Source: Armigeres subalbatus
Taxonomy: Eukaryota > Arthropoda > Insecta > Diptera > Culicidae
Assembly: GCF_024139115.2 (NCBI RefSeq)
Contig: NC_085139.1
Location: 12,309,533 to 12,373,532 of the forward strand
DNA: 64,000 bases
Direction of reading: 5' to 3'
The translations under genes and the position numbers were made by a program. Position 1 is the first letter of the stretch. The number at the start of each line of letters is the position of its first letter. Shown here in pieces: positions 1 to 11,882 of the stretch. A model generated the notes under the pieces. It was not told the origin of the DNA. It ran no database searches and saw only the letters and a list, made by a program, of their open reading frames with translations.

Positions 1-235
1 CGTCCGATTCTGTTTGGAATCGCGTCCGATTCCGTTTGGAATCACATCTGAATTCGTTTAGAATAGCATCCGATTCCGATTGGAATCACATCCGATTTCG
101 ATTCAAATCGCACCCGACTCCATTTGGAATCGCATTTGATTCCATTTGGAATCGCTTTCATTTTTTTTGGAATCCCATCCGATTTCGTTTGAAATCCCAT
201 TCGATTGCGATTGGAATTGCATCAAACCGTTTAGG
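1..235. repeat. 22-bp GATTCC-N4-GGAATC repeat family, divergent copy
   Basis: About ten imperfect tandem copies of a roughly 22-bp unit. The core is GATTCC, four bases (often ATTT), GGAATC, then a 5-6 bp linker (CGCATC and variants). Each unit is a short inverted repeat able to form a 6-bp stem. The open reading frame at 36-338 over it is repeat-driven and repeats itself, so it is not a gene. The same family recurs at 4310-4765 and resembles the 23-bp array at 29985-39836. The array runs off the left edge. Confidence 0.85.
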
Positions 236-1539
236 ACCGTCTAGCCGAAAATCATCCGGCCGAATGTCACTTGGTCGAAGGCCACTAGACCGAAAAATGT
301 TTGGCCGAATAAGTCATTTGACCGAACAGGTCATTTGACCGAACAGGTCATTTGACCGAACAGGTCATTTGACCGAATAGGCCATTTGACCGAATAGGTC
401 ATTTGACCGAATAGGTCATTTGACCGAATAGGTCATTTGACCGAATAGGTCATTTGACCGAAAAGGTCATTTGACCGAATAGGTCATTTGACCGAATAGG
501 TAATTTGACCGAATAGGTCATTTGACCGAATAGGTCATTTGACCGAATAGGTCATTTGACCGAATAGGTCATTTGACCGAATAGGTCATTTGACCGAATA
601 GGTCATTTGACCGAATAGGTCATTTGACCGAACAGGTCATTTGACCGAATAGGTCATTTGACCGAATAGGTCATTTGACCGAATAGGTCATTTGACCGAA
701 TAGGTCATTTGACCGAATAGGTCATTTGACCGAATAGGTCATTTGACCGAATAGGTCATTTGACCGAATAGTTCAATTGACCGAATAGGTCATTTGACCG
801 AATAGGTCATTTGAAAGAATTGTTCATTTAGCCGAATAGGTCATTTGAGCGAATAGGTTATTTGGACGAATAGGTCATTTGACCGAATAGGTCATATGAC
901 CGAATATGTCATTTGACCAAATAGGTCATTTGACCGAATAGGTCATATGACCGAATAGGCCATTTGACCGAATAGGTCACTTGACCGAATAGGTCATTTG
1001 ACCGAATAAGTCATTTGACCGAATAGGTCATTTGACCGAATAGGTCATTTGACCGAATAGGTCATTTGACCGAATAGGTCATTTGACCGAATAGGTCATT
1101 TGACCGAATAGGTCATTTGACCGAATAGGTCATTTGACCGAATAGGTCATTTGACCGAATAGGTCATTTGACCGAATAGGTCATTTGACCGAATAGGTCA
1201 TTTGACCGAATAGGCCATTTGACCGAATAGGTCATTTGACCGAATAGGTCATATGACCGAATAGGTCATTTGATCGAATAGGTCATTTGACCGAATAGGT
1301 CATTTGACCGAATAGGTCATTTGAACGAATAGGTCATTTGACCGAATAGGTCATTTGACCGAATAGGTCATTTGACCGAATAGGTCATTTGACCGAATAG
1401 GTCATTTGACCGAATATGTCATTTGACCGGATAGGTCATTTGACCGAACAGGTCATTTGACCGAATAGGTCATTTGACCGAATAGGTCATTTGACCGAAT
1501 AGGTCATTTGACCAAATGGATCATTCGACCAAATGGATC
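236..1539 (+). repeat. 17-bp satellite array (GGTCATTTGACCGAATA), forward arm
   Basis: About 70 tandem copies of a 17-bp unit are nearly perfect from about 310 to 1530. At the left (236-310) they are more degenerate, with FGGCCGAA-like variants (GGCCGAA, GGTCGAA). The unit contains GGTCA-TT-TGACC, a perfect 5-bp inverted repeat with a 2-base loop. Single-base variants (AATATG, ATATGAC, GGCCATT) are scattered, as expected for unequal exchange. The end of the array carries the hAT-type insertion at 1548. Confidence 0.95.
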
Positions 1540-1547
1540 ATTTAGCC

Positions 1548-2496
1548 CAGCGGTTCTCAACCTTTTTCTTGAGAGGTACCCCTTCGAACTTTTCCATTAA
1601 TTGAGGTACCCCCTTTGTTTTTTTGCTGTTAATAAAAATAAGCTTAACTCATAAGATATATGGAAAATGGACCTGGAAACTAATGGAATATATCTCAAAA
1701 AATTTTCTGATATTTTAATTTTCCGTGAAACTTCCAAATTAAAATTAAGTTCATACATCGAGCTTCCTACGATTTCCGAGCCTTTTAAAAGGAGGCTTTT
1801 GGTCCTGTTGATGGGGGCCTTCCGAGCCTCTTGAAAAGAAGCTTACGAGCCTCTTGAAAAAAAGCTTACGAGCCTCTTGAAAAGAGGCCTACGAGCCTCT
1901 TGGCAGCAGGCTTATGAGCCTCTTGACAGTAGGTTTCCGACGAACTTTTTGAAAGGAGGCTTCCGAGCCTCTTGAGATGAGGCTTTCGGGCCTTTTAAAA
2001 AGAGGCTCACAAGCCACAAGCCTGTAGGTTTCCGAGCCTTTTAAAAGGAGGCTTTTGAGCCTGTTGATAGGAGCCTTCCGAAACTCTTGAAAAGACCATT
2101 TAGAAGCTTTTAAAAGAGGGAGAAAAAAAGTTTGAAGATAAAGCTTGCGAGCCTCTTGAAAACAGAGCTTCCAGACCCATTGAAAGAAGGTTTTTAGGCC
2201 TTCCAGACTTTTAAAAGGAGGCTTTGAAGCCTGTTGAAGGAGCCTTTAGAGACTTTGAAAAAAAAAACTTTCCGAGGGTTTCAAAAGAGGGAGAAAAGAA
2301 AGAAGGAAATTCCAGGCCTCTTGGAAGAAGGTTTCCGAACCTCTTGAAATAAGGCTTCCGGGTCACTTGGAAGAACCCTTCCAGGTTTTGATTAAAATTG
2401 TAATTCATCCGCCATTACGCATTTTTGTCCGAGGTACCCCCTGTGTCCGGCGAAGGTACCCCCAGGGGTACATGTACCCCAGGTTGAGAACCGCTG
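1548..2496. mobile_element. hAT-type non-autonomous element (MITE) with 8-bp TSD
   Basis: The ends are CAGCGGTTCTCAACC and GGTTGAGAACCGCTG, perfect 15-bp terminal inverted repeats of the hAT CAG-NGGTTCTCAACC type. Both sides carry the 8-bp duplication ATTTAGCC (1540-1547 and 2497-2504). Removing the element restores a 17-bp-family sequence, so it inserted into the edge of that array. The subterminal GAGGTACCCC motif occurs near both ends (1570-1612 and 2430-2478). There is no transposase. The interior (1780-2390) is a degenerate tandem repeat of a roughly 23-bp unit. Confidence 0.93.
1775..2390. repeat. Internal tandem repeats of the hAT-type element
   Basis: About 20 imperfect units of roughly 22-28 bp are built on GAGGCTTCCGAGCCTC plus TTGAAAA. 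GAGGCT-TCC-(G)AGCCTC forms a hairpin, so the unit is again a short inverted repeat. Some copies carry G-rich changes or an inserted purine run (2115-2135 and 2255-2305). The small open frame at 2211-2408 lies in these repeats and is not credible as a gene. Confidence 0.75.
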
Positions 2497-2514
2497 ATTT
2501 AGCCGAACAGGGCC

Positions 2515-3000
2515 ATTGATGTCTCACTTCCCACCTTTCCATCATCATTTCTCACTTCTCACTGCGAAGAGTAAGAACTCTTCTTTTCACAGTGAGGAGT
2601 GTTAAGTGAGAAATGAGGAGTGAGAAGTGAGACGTCTCACTTCTCACTTCACATTTCTAATTTTTCACAGTCAGAAGTGAGAAATTGTGAAAAGTGAGTA
2701 GTGCGAAGTGAGAAGTGAGAAATTATTAGCACGAAGGGAGAAAAGCGGCTTCTCACTTCTCACTTATCATTTCTCACTGTGAACCGTCTTCTCACTTTTC
2801 TCAAATTATTAGTGAGAAGTTAGAAATGAGACGTCTCACTTATCACTAATCATTTCGCACTGCTCATTGTGAGAAGTCGAAAGAGCGAAGTGAGAAGAGA
2901 GACACCTCTCTTTTTACTCATTATTTTTAACTCTCTGTTTCTTAGTTTTGCTGTTAGAAGTGAGAAATTATTATTGAATAGTGAGAAGTGAGACGTCAAA
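2515..3000. repeat. TCTCACTTCTCAC / GTGAGAAGTGAGA palindromic repeat block
   Basis: Alternating runs of TTCTCACTTCTCA and its complement GAAGTGAGAA meet at GAGACGTCTC centres (for example 2628-2640 and 2827-2840). Together they form several perfect palindromes. The block sits between a forward (236-1539) and an inverted (3001-3318) 17-bp arm. The same arrangement recurs at 21330-21662 and around 23110-23390. Confidence 0.85.
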
Positions 3001-3318
3001 TATTCGGCCGAATGACTTGTTCAGCTAAATGACCTATTCGGCCAAATAAAATATTCAGCCAAACGACTTGTTCGGCCAAATGATTTGTTCTGCTAAATGA
3101 CTTGTTCGGTTAAATGACTTTTTCAGCCAAATTACTTGTTCGGCTAAATGACTAGTTTGGTCGAATGACCCAATCGGCAAAATTACCCACTCGGCCAAAT
3201 GACATTTCCGGCCAATTGACCTAACGGTTTGTTTAGCCAATTGACATAATGGTTTGTTCGGCCTAGTGGAAATCGGCCAAATGGCTTTCGGCCGAATGGG
3301 TTTCGGCCAAACGACCCT
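3001..3318 (-). repeat. 17-bp satellite family, inverted arm
   Basis: Degenerate copies of TATTCGGCCAAATGACC are the reverse complement of the 17-bp family to the left. They end in the recurrent terminus TTTCGGCCAAACGACCCTTC (3300-3319). A very similar terminus closes the inverted arm at 21885-21902. Confidence 0.85.
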
Positions 3319-3360
3319 TCTCCGAAGTAAGTAATGAGTATTGAGAAGTGAGCAGCGAGA

Positions 3361-4290
3361 CATTAGATGTAAGAATTGAGTAGTGGAAAGAAGGGCAAAA
3401 CAAGAAGAAAGGAGGAAAAACGAAGATGGAAGAAAGAAGAAAGATGATAAAAAAGGAATAACGAAGGAAAAAGAAGAGAGATGAAAAAAGAGGGAGCAAG
3501 AAGGAAGAAGAAGGAAAAGAAGAAAAAAAGAAGGCAAAAGAAAGAATAAAGAGAAAAAAGGAAGAAGAAAAAAATGATAGAAAAAGAAAGAATGAAGAAG
3601 AAAGAAGGCAGTCGGACAAAGGAAAGACACAAAAGGAAGAAGGGACAAAAAACAAGGTAGCAGGAAGAAGAAAGAATGGTGAAACAAGAAGAAAGAAGGG
3701 AAAAAAGGAAGAAGGAAAAATGTAGAATGAAGAAAGAATATGGAAGGACGCAGAAGAAGGAATAAGGAAGAAAAGGGAAAGATAAAGGAAGATGGAAGAA
3801 GTAAAAAGGAATAAGGAAGACAAAATAAGAAAAAAGAAGGAAGAAGAAAGACGGACAAAGGAAAGACACAAAAGGAAGAAGGGATAAAAAACAAAGCAGC
3901 AGAATGAAGAAAGAATGGAGAAGGAAGAAAGAAGAAAGGAAAACGGAAGCAGGAAAAATGTAGAATGAAGAAAGAAGATGGAAGAACGCAGAAGAAGGAA
4001 TGAGGAAGGAAAGGGAAAGATAAAGGAAAATGGAAGAAGTAAAAAAAGAGAAAGAAGGAAAAAGAAGAGTAAAAGGATTAAGGAATAAAAAAGAAGAGTA
4101 AAAGGATTAAGGAATAAAAAAGAAGAATGAAAGAAAAAATAAACAGGAAGAAAGAAGAAGGAAGAAGAACAATGGAAGAAGGAAAAAGAAAAAAAAAATG
4201 TGAAGGAAGAACGAAGAATGAAGAGAAAGAAGGAAGAAGAAGAAAGGCTAAAGAAGGAAGAAGGAGAAAGGAAGCAGGATTTATAGACTT
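3361..4290. repeat. Purine-rich low-complexity tract (GAA/GGA)
   Basis: About 930 bp is nearly all A and G on the plus strand (AGAAGGAAGAAGAAAGA type). It includes an internal direct duplication of roughly 240 bp: the segment beginning CGGACAAAGGAAAGACAC near 3613 recurs near 3852 with a few changes. A short ATTAAGGAATAAAAAAGAAG duplication lies at about 4077-4130. The tract is a candidate for triplex formation. Minus-strand reading frames over it encode only S/F/L runs and are artefacts. Confidence 0.9.
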
Positions 4291-4309
4291 CCCATGTCTC
4301 ATTTCTCAC

Positions 4310-4765
4310 TTATTCGATTTCATTTGGAATCACTTCCGATTTCATTTGAAATCGCTTCCGATTCCATTCGGGGTCGCATCCGATTCCATTTGGAATCGCT
4401 TCCGATTCCATTTGGAATCGCCTTCGATCTTATTCAGAATTGCTTCAATTCTTTTTAGAATCTCTTTAATTCCATTCGGAATTGTATCCAATTCCATCCG
4501 GAATCGCTTCTGATTTGGAATCGCATTCGAATCCATTTGAAATCGCATCTTATTTTATTTGAAATCGTTTTGTATTACATTTGAAATCGTTTTCAAAATC
4601 TTTTATACTCGCTTCCGATTCCATTTGGAATCTCTTCCGATTTCGTTTCTATAATCGCTTCTGATTCCGTTTATAATCGAAACCGTTTCCTTTTGGAATC
4701 GCTTCCGATTTCATTTGGGTTCGCTTCCGATTGGATACGCTTCCGGTTGAATTCGCTTCCGACTC
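4310..4765. repeat. 22-bp GATTCC-N4-GGAATC repeat family, second copy
   Basis: About 20 degenerate units of the family at 1-235, here as GATTCCATTTGGAATCGCTT(CC). It begins right after a short TCTCATTTCTCACTT block (4296-4313). The order palindrome block, purine tract and 22-bp family suggests one composite repeat region from 1 to 4765. Confidence 0.85.
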
Positions 4766-7432
4766 TATCTGGCATAGGGGATATGACGGCTTTGGCAGGT
4801 TTTGTTCTATTATTGTCAGGGGGGTTTTCTATAACTAATTATGCTCAAATTTGGCCGTAATTTTCCCTAGTTTCCAATTCGATTGGGAATTTTTAGGAGA
4901 TGTTTTGCTGTGGCCGGGAGACGGAGGCAGCAGAGTTCTGTAGGTTCACTTCCATCGGGCGTGGCTCAAAACGAAGTGCTGGATAGGGAATTGGAGCTCT
5001 ATAAGGTAGATAGAGTCGGTTCAGCTGAAAGAGCATCCAGGCTCCGGGTGGGTGTTTCTTAGCTGTTCTTCTCATCTAGCAGAAGCCTTAGACGAACGTT
5101 CTCTACTTGTATTCTTAGAATCAAGGCTCGAAAAAAGCTAGCCATGTTCTTTTCCATCAAGCTAATTTTCTTTTTCAAACGAGAACATCTATTCCAATCA
5201 ACACATTTGACATCACACGGCAGCCCAACTAAAGTCAATCCAATTGGGTGAACCCATTGACAAAGCGTTTTCTTCATCAGTATCGCAGAGTAAAATTTTG
5301 GGGAAGGTATTCGTTGGGTCAGGAATTGCTCCACGCAGCGAACGAACAAGGCGTTCAGCAAATTCAACCGAGTTCGACCAACTGTGCATCAAACTAAATG
5401 AGCTGCCCCAACATTTGGGAGGCCCAACAATTAACCTCTGCACCGCTGACAATGGGGGCACAATGGGCAATTCATGAGTGTATCCGCCAGATAAATAAAA
5501 ATCGAATGCATCCCATTAAATTTCTCCGGATGTACCGCACCGAGGCCCAAAATACCATATCGGCGGGTTCGTTACGATCAAAATTTATTTAATAACAATC
5601 AAGAGTGCCCTTACCAGCGCTAATCGACTCCACACAGTCGACGCTCGCCAAAAAAAGACTCCTCCAATCTGAGCTCAAGCCCGGATGATCGCGATCGCGC
5701 GCGCTGTAATCCACTCGGCAATAATAATCGGCGTTAATTTCCTTGTCCCGCGTGTTTCGAACCCCTCCTTACACCAGCCCTCTTATGGCGAGTAAGATGC
5801 GTTGCATACAACCGTGTGTCATGAATCAAAATGAGAAAAAGCGATCAATCGATACAAATCTTACGCCATTATTACCGCGATTAATGACTTAACGATGAAA
5901 TTTTTAACGATTTCCCATTGTGTTCCGTTCGACTTCTGCGCCCGATCGACGACGATGCGCAAAGAGCCATAACGCACACCGACACACGAAGCGGAAAAGC
6001 CATCACGTCACCCGCCGGCCGTCAGAATGACAGCTCTCGCTCCGTTGCGTTTGTCGTGGCGCATGCTTTGACCCTAACCGAGGGGTGTATCACTTACACT
6101 TGAGCACTTGAGAGCCCTCTGCGTTCTGCGAGGGGGGCAATAAAAGGATTGTGACATGTGCGGAACACTGCTGGTGCGTGATTTATGGTTCGTGTAACCG
6201 ACACTCCCCTGCCTGGTCTTGAGGTAAACTGTCTGCGCGCTGTGGCATGCTGCGGTAGACATGGGATGACAAAAGTTTGACCCGCTTCAGCCGCCCTTCT
6301 CACTGCTCCGTCGTTGAAAAGAATCATCGGCGCGCGGTAGGGTTAGGGTTACATATCTCTAGCTGCACCGCAATTAATCTCCTTCCTTTCCGTTTTTATT
6401 CGCAATCTGTATCAAATTTTATTTGCCTTTTCCCTTCACCGAAATAAAAAAAAAATGTTTCGCTTAATTTCAGAAACTGAGATAAAATTAAACGATAAAC
6501 CTTGCGGAGCCAGTTAACGAAATGAAAATCAAAAACTAATTAATCGATTTATCGAAATTAAGCGGTTGCCCAATCGCTTAATTTCCCTTCTTTTGTTTTG
6601 CTATGGCGGAATAATAGCCGTAATTGCCTCGTTCCACACATGACTACTGTAACAAACCAGGGATGCCAATATGCTTCTTTGAAACGTGTCTGACATGTGC
6701 GAATAATGTCAGGAATCGGCGGATTATATTCGACGAACAGTTTCAATTTCATTTTTTGATCAGGGCTGGATAAATTTGACATAAAGACTACCCAGCCCTG
6801 ACTTTCGCCAGAGCCCACTGCTGCTATCACTGGTTTTAATTGTTTCGGTTCAATCACAGTTGGCGGCGGGGTGTGCCCCAGCGCAGCCATTCACCGCCGC
6901 AACATTACCGAAATGAAAAAAAAAATCGCACACAGGATCCCACCATGGCAGCGCCAGAAGCCATTCGAAATTGATCCAATTTTTTCCTCCAAGTTTAATG
7001 AGTTTGCGATTAATAAATTATGCAGCGGAGGGTCTACTTAACACCGCGGCGATTGCGGCGAGCGAATTGAAATCAATGAAACGGAGAGAACCGCAAAATG
7101 TGAGGCAAAAACGAATGCAAAGCTACACCGTACCGCCATCGATGATGGAGGTTGGTTACGCGGCCGCGGCGAAAAAGCTTTTGAATTGCAATAGGTATCT
7201 TTTTATTATGCCAAAATTGAATCTTATTAATCTGTTAATTAGCAATCGGTTTACATTTTTCCAGTCGTTCAAAGCGGTTGTTGCGGTTGTGACTTAATTG
7301 ATGCGCTATTTTTACGATACTGTCAAGTTGACATTTCAGTTTCAGTCGTAATTTGAAGCAAGCTTCGAATAAAGCAGCCTTAGCTATAAGTATACTTTTG
7401 ATCATTACAGATATTCAACAATGAGGACCTAC
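4766..7432. other. Unassigned sequence left of the EGF2 exon
   Basis: This is presumably the next intron of the Serrate-like gene. I see no exon with EGF cysteine spacing on the minus strand. 4890-5600 has the patchy look of an old transposon fragment (short minus-strand frames at 5059-5367 and 5213-5470 without recognisable domains). 5600-7430 is unique-looking with homopolymer runs. No RNA gene or regulatory site can be supported. Confidence 0.5.
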
Positions 7433-7566
7433 CTTGATCGCACAGGATTCCGCCCCAGTTGGTATCACAGATGCATTGCCAGGCGCTACCGTTGCAGTAG
7501 CCGTGGCGACAGCCCGGGTAGACCATGCACTCGTTGCACAGCGGCCCCCGCCATCCGGGGCGGCAT
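7433..7566 (-). CDS. Ser: Serrate-like exon: end of EGF1 and whole EGF2
   Basis: This 134-nt exon runs from acceptor TTTACTTTCAG to donor CAAG|GTAGGT. The first base completes Glu, 44 codons follow, and the last base (G) starts the next codon, expected to be Asp as in other Serrates. It encodes [10 protein letters not shown], closing EGF1, then EGF2 from ECMVYPGC through [10 protein letters not shown] to [12 protein letters not shown]. The NECMVYPGC and [12 protein letters not shown] stretches are near-identical to fly Serrate as I remember it and are the basis of the Serrate rather than Delta call. All expected cysteines are present. I saw no EGF3 exon between here and the left edge, so the following intron is at least 7.4 kb. 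Confidence 0.95.
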
Positions 7567-10500
7567 CTGAAAGTAAACACACGAAACAAAAAGTACGACA
7601 ATTAGTATTCCGAAAGGAAAGACAAATCATTGATCAGCGCTAACGCGAAAACAAAAACTCCAAACTTCTATTCAAAACTCGAGAGGGGCACACTCGAACG
7701 AGTCAAGTGTGTTTTGACGCTTGCTTGGCTCACTCATAGATATGCTCGATCACGTGTCACGTGACGCGACGCAAGTGAGAGTGAAACACTATCGCACGAC
7801 ACAAACACGGTCGCAAGGTGAAGTGCCACTTCTGGAAGCGCTGAAGTGTCACTGTTTTCGGACTCGAGTACCTGCCGACGACTGAAGCCGCCATCTGTCT
7901 TTTTCGGTTGCCCCCACAACCGTAACATTGTCAACACAAAGTAGTAGGCATTGATGTTCTGGAAGCATCGCGGCTGCTTCGATCGGCAGAAAACCTTGTG
8001 GCTAATTAGAGAGCCTCCTAATGGAAGATTGTTAAATTTGGATGCTGATTCAATCGGAATGCAGCAGAAGTCTGGCTATCTGAAGTATGCGCAAGGCCAC
8101 GGCAGCATCGGTTCAGGATTCGGCTTTGTAGCGTGGGAAGAATTTATTCAAATTCGCCCTTCGTCCTCGGTTCGGATTGAACCGCTCGCGCGCACTCACA
8201 ACAACTCGAGAAGATCCGCGCTATTGTTTACCGAATGGACCGATCAAAAGGCGGTCGTCGACGGTGAGCAATCATGAGGATGGTGCTGGCCGAAACGAAA
8301 CAAAGGAAACGCCCGCGGTAATGACTTGTCAAATATTGACCGCCGCGCGCGGTCACCGCGGCGGCAACTTCTGATTTTGTTGCTGTTGTTGCTGATTGTG
8401 ATACGATTCCGAGATTCCACGAGACATCGCTATTTTCCTCGCCCTCATCATAGATTCGAACCGATTCAACCTTTCGGAATAGGACCCGCGCCACAGTTGT
8501 CAAAAACAAGCCAACAATGGAAGCACTGTTTACTTTTGTGACCCCAACAAAAGGAAACAAACGCAACCAAAGTTTTGTCACGCAAATCCTAAAATTTCCA
8601 ATTAACTTCTCTAAGATTATCACGGGGACGGTCACGACGGAGGGGAACGCCGGAGATTCGAAAAAACAGAACGAAGAAAAGCAATCCATGCATAAACAAA
8701 ACAACAATAACAATAAACCTATGTTTGCTTTTCCCGTTGGCATCTCGTTATCCCCCATCAGAGGCCTGAGTCAGCCCCGGCCGATCGCTCTTGCTCGGTT
8801 GGGTTCGCCGCCTGCTCGGATTGTTGTCTCTCTATCTCTTCCCCCGACGGACGTTCCACGTCTGCGCCTTGGCTACGTCCACGCAACTGCGGCTGTGCGG
8901 ATGAGCGTGGAGATTTATTGCAGAATTATTTTTTTAAACAATGTTTTATTCATTCAATTATGTATGATTAAGTGTTTATTTATTGTTAATTCTACCGCGC
9001 GCGGCCCTCAGCTGAACAATTCACCCACTTTGCGGGCTACTCTAACTTCAATTAGGTTCAGTTGCATTCCGTCGATCGGGAACATTGGTTTCGGTACGGA
9101 CGAACGCAGAGGAAGAGAAATTCAACCAATAGTAACGAAGTTAGTCGATGACAATTTGATAAACCATAAATTTATTTTACAATTGTTAGAAGTTATTGTC
9201 TTCTATGTGTGGAGCCTACAAAACAAAAGGGTCGAAGACGACATGACACGAGGTGGACACAATTTATGACCCTTCTCTTCCTTGGTGGTTGGACTCGTCG
9301 CAGCTACCTTCCCGGTGCGGTGGTGAGTTGTTAGTGTGCTATTATTTGGTGTAGATCGTCGTCTCGAGAGCGTTGGATTACGTAGAACGATGACGTAAGG
9401 CGGAAGACATCGCGCTTTCGATTTATTGCGGTGTCGAATGTTGTGTTAAATGTCATGAAAGTTTCCTTGTATTTGTGTGAAAAAATGCGCTGGATAGTTG
9501 CATGGTCGCTGGATAGTGGAGGCCTGTTTTCCATCCCCGTTGCTGCGGATTCAAAGCCAATGCGTTTGAAAAAGTCATGCAAATTTTGCTAGTCTTCTGG
9601 TAATGCCCTTCATGATTGACATGGTTGAAGGAAATTTGCTTCCACAATGCCGAGGTTGGACAAATGGGTGTACTCAACTCGCACAGCGACATAATGCTGA
9701 ACCCAAAATCAGATATTTTAGAGTCAGGCCTGTTCAACCTTTTCAAGCCAGGAGACAATTTTCAGATTAACCTCTTACTGGTGGGCTAGAAAATATTCGG
9801 TACATATTTTTTATACATTTTTAAAATAACCAAAGCAAAATACATTATTTCCATAATGGTATTCCGTTTTTTCGAAGAAAAAATAAACACGATATTGTTG
9901 CGTTTGAACAGTCTTTTTGTGTGCTTTTTTATCTATTTACGTTACAGGACATGGAATTGTTGACTTCTTTTCCATACTCGACGCATATTGATTTCACTAT
10001 CCTTGATCGAATTTTGCCAGCAGATCAACAATTATTTTTTAAGGTTTTCATATTAAACAAGAGTTGTTCACACATATACGTACTTCTGAAGAGAGACAAT
10101 ATCCTACAAGAGATATGTCTTTCTGAAATTTAGATTTGAACTCGTTGTAGCATTTCAGGTCAATTATCTTCATTTGATTCTATTCCAGGTGCATTATTTA
10201 CATCAGTGAACTGTGTTGAAGAACTATGTTCTCAAAAATTAGCAAATAGGCTTGAACTTTACGGTCGAAAGGCTTCGAGTTTACCAGTATATTCAACAAA
10301 TTTGAAGGAACTGTTTTCTACCGGTTAGCTAAATTGTTTCAATTTTGATTCAATAGTTTGCATGCTGGATAATGAAAGTTCGACGGGTTGATCCCTGACT
10401 TGCAGCTTAATGTTCAAGTCATTGAGCTATTTGGTCACATGTACAATAAAAGTCAAGCTACTTATCCGTACAAGATCATGTAACTTTGGCATTGAATTTG

Positions 10501-10635
10501 CTTTAATTTTTAAGTGTCACAACGCCAGCGTTCTTTCCCGTCATTGCCGGAGTTCCATCAGTTTTCAAAGAAGAGTTCAACCTTTTTCATACATGTCTTA
10601 ACAGCTTTCCCAGGCCGATACCGATAGTCGTTTCC
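7567..10635. other. Unique-looking intronic sequence
   Basis: There is no tandem repeat and no recognisable transposon end in this 3-kb stretch. Open frames such as 8228-8758 (minus) and 8517-9269 (plus) lack any family resemblance and have no supporting context; they overlap each other on opposite strands and are probably chance. CG-containing, balanced composition at 7640-9330 contrasts with AT-rich 9780-10630. Confidence 0.45.
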
Positions 10636-11442
10636 TTCATTGCAGGCCTCGTAGCGGGTCACTTATTAGTGACTCGGTCACTTTTTTCGCGTAAGTCACT
10701 AAAAAGTCTCTCCAGTCACTAAAGTCACTTTTTCCCGTATTCTTAAATATTTTGATCAAAATTAAAAGTTAGGGCTTTATATACATCCAAATTTCGTGAG
10801 GTACATCATTCTAGCATGAAATAATAATTTCAAATAGTGTAACGATTTGGGTTTTCGTCGATGAAGTTTCTTTATAATGAACTGATGGATGTATCCGTTT
10901 GAAGCTTCTTTTTAACAAATTTTAGAAGCCTGAACAAGCTATTTAGGTTTAAAAATAATTCTATGGCCTCCGGCAAGAATCTGTGCTATGGTAACCATAT
11001 TTGTCTCTCATTTAGAAATTATTGTCTACCAACATACGCTGATTAAGTATAAAAAAAACCTCTGATTTCGTTTTAGAGGAGATTCAAATTTTCCTCTGCA
11101 TCTTACTTCAATCTTTAAATCTCGAAAAATATATTTTAATTTGTTAGGTTCTACTCTCGCTGTTCATTTGTCCATTAATGTTCATAATATATATCATGAT
11201 TTCACAATGCTATTTCTGGAAACAGTCATTTTTTTTAAATTTCAACATTTTTTTCAATATTTAAAAGTTTTTCAAGCAAACAGAGGGTCCTATTTTAGAT
11301 TTATAAGCTTTGTGAGTTTAATTAACTCGATATCTAGTAAATAATTTCATAATTTTCAATCAGAAAAAGGCATTTTCACATACAGACACAGCAAATAGTT
11401 TTGAAAATTCAACGACGTGTAAAATTGCAGCTCATCCAAACC

Positions 11443-11455
11443 AACGAATTAACAT
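11443..11455. repeat. Left target-site duplication of the SINE
   Basis: AACGAATTAACAT directly precedes the tRNA-like head and is repeated exactly at 11883-11895. Confidence 0.9.
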
Positions 11456-11882
11456 GTGGGGTTCCGTAGCGTAGTTAGTTACACGTTCGCCTTACAAGCG
11501 GATAGTCATTGGTTCGATTCCCAGTCGCTCCACAAACCCTTGGCAGTCGCCGGATCCGCAGTCCATACGGTGGCGTTTGTAGGGTACGCGCCTTACCGTC
11601 ACGGCTGCCTGATGACGACTTACAACTTGTTCTTCTCGGATGCATTTCTCCAACGTTACCCGGATAAATGGCAATCGGACAATACAACGATCATTGGATA
11701 CACGACATGGACAAACGGACACAATGAGATGGACTGGCAACGACAACGATAATGAGTAGTGGAAATCTAAAATAGAATCTGTGTGGATTCTGTACAGCAG
11801 AATATCACAGTAGATCTCGGCACAGTAGCGGTTAAGTAACACAGAGTGCCTGTACAAATAAAGAAAGGAATAATAAAAAAAA
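11456..11882 (+). mobile_element. tRNA-derived SINE with 13-bp TSD
   Basis: The element is 427 bp and starts with a tRNA-like head (11461-11533). It has an A-box-like segment (GTAGCGTAGTTAGTTAC), a seven-base anticodon loop CTTACAA (anticodon TAC, valine type) between complementary TTCGC/GCGGA arms, and a B box GGTTCGATTCCC (about 11511-11522). A roughly 340-bp unrelated body follows, ending ACAAATAAAGAAAGGAATAA and an A-rich tail. It is flanked by the 13-bp duplication AACGAATTAACAT (11443-11455 and 11883-11895). This marks an RNA-mediated insertion by LINE machinery. Pol III promoter boxes look intact. Confidence 0.88.

Noticed and set aside
236..1539. Resemblance of the regular 17-bp array to a CRISPR array
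   Set aside because: There are no unique spacers; the repeat is head-to-tail with no gaps, and the window is eukaryotic.
3055..4309. Minus-strand frames rich in S, F and L (up to 348 codons)
   Set aside because: They are the complement of a purine-rich low-complexity tract. No domain, no start context.
8228..9269. Overlapping frames of 176 and 250 codons on opposite strands
   Set aside because: No recognisable domain, biased residues, no splice or codon evidence; chance frames in a moderately GC-rich intron.
11461..11533. A genuine valine tRNA gene
   Set aside because: The acceptor arms do not pair well (GGTTCC.. against ..CGCTCCAC), a unique body and A-rich tail follow, and a 13-bp duplication flanks the whole unit, so it is a SINE head.
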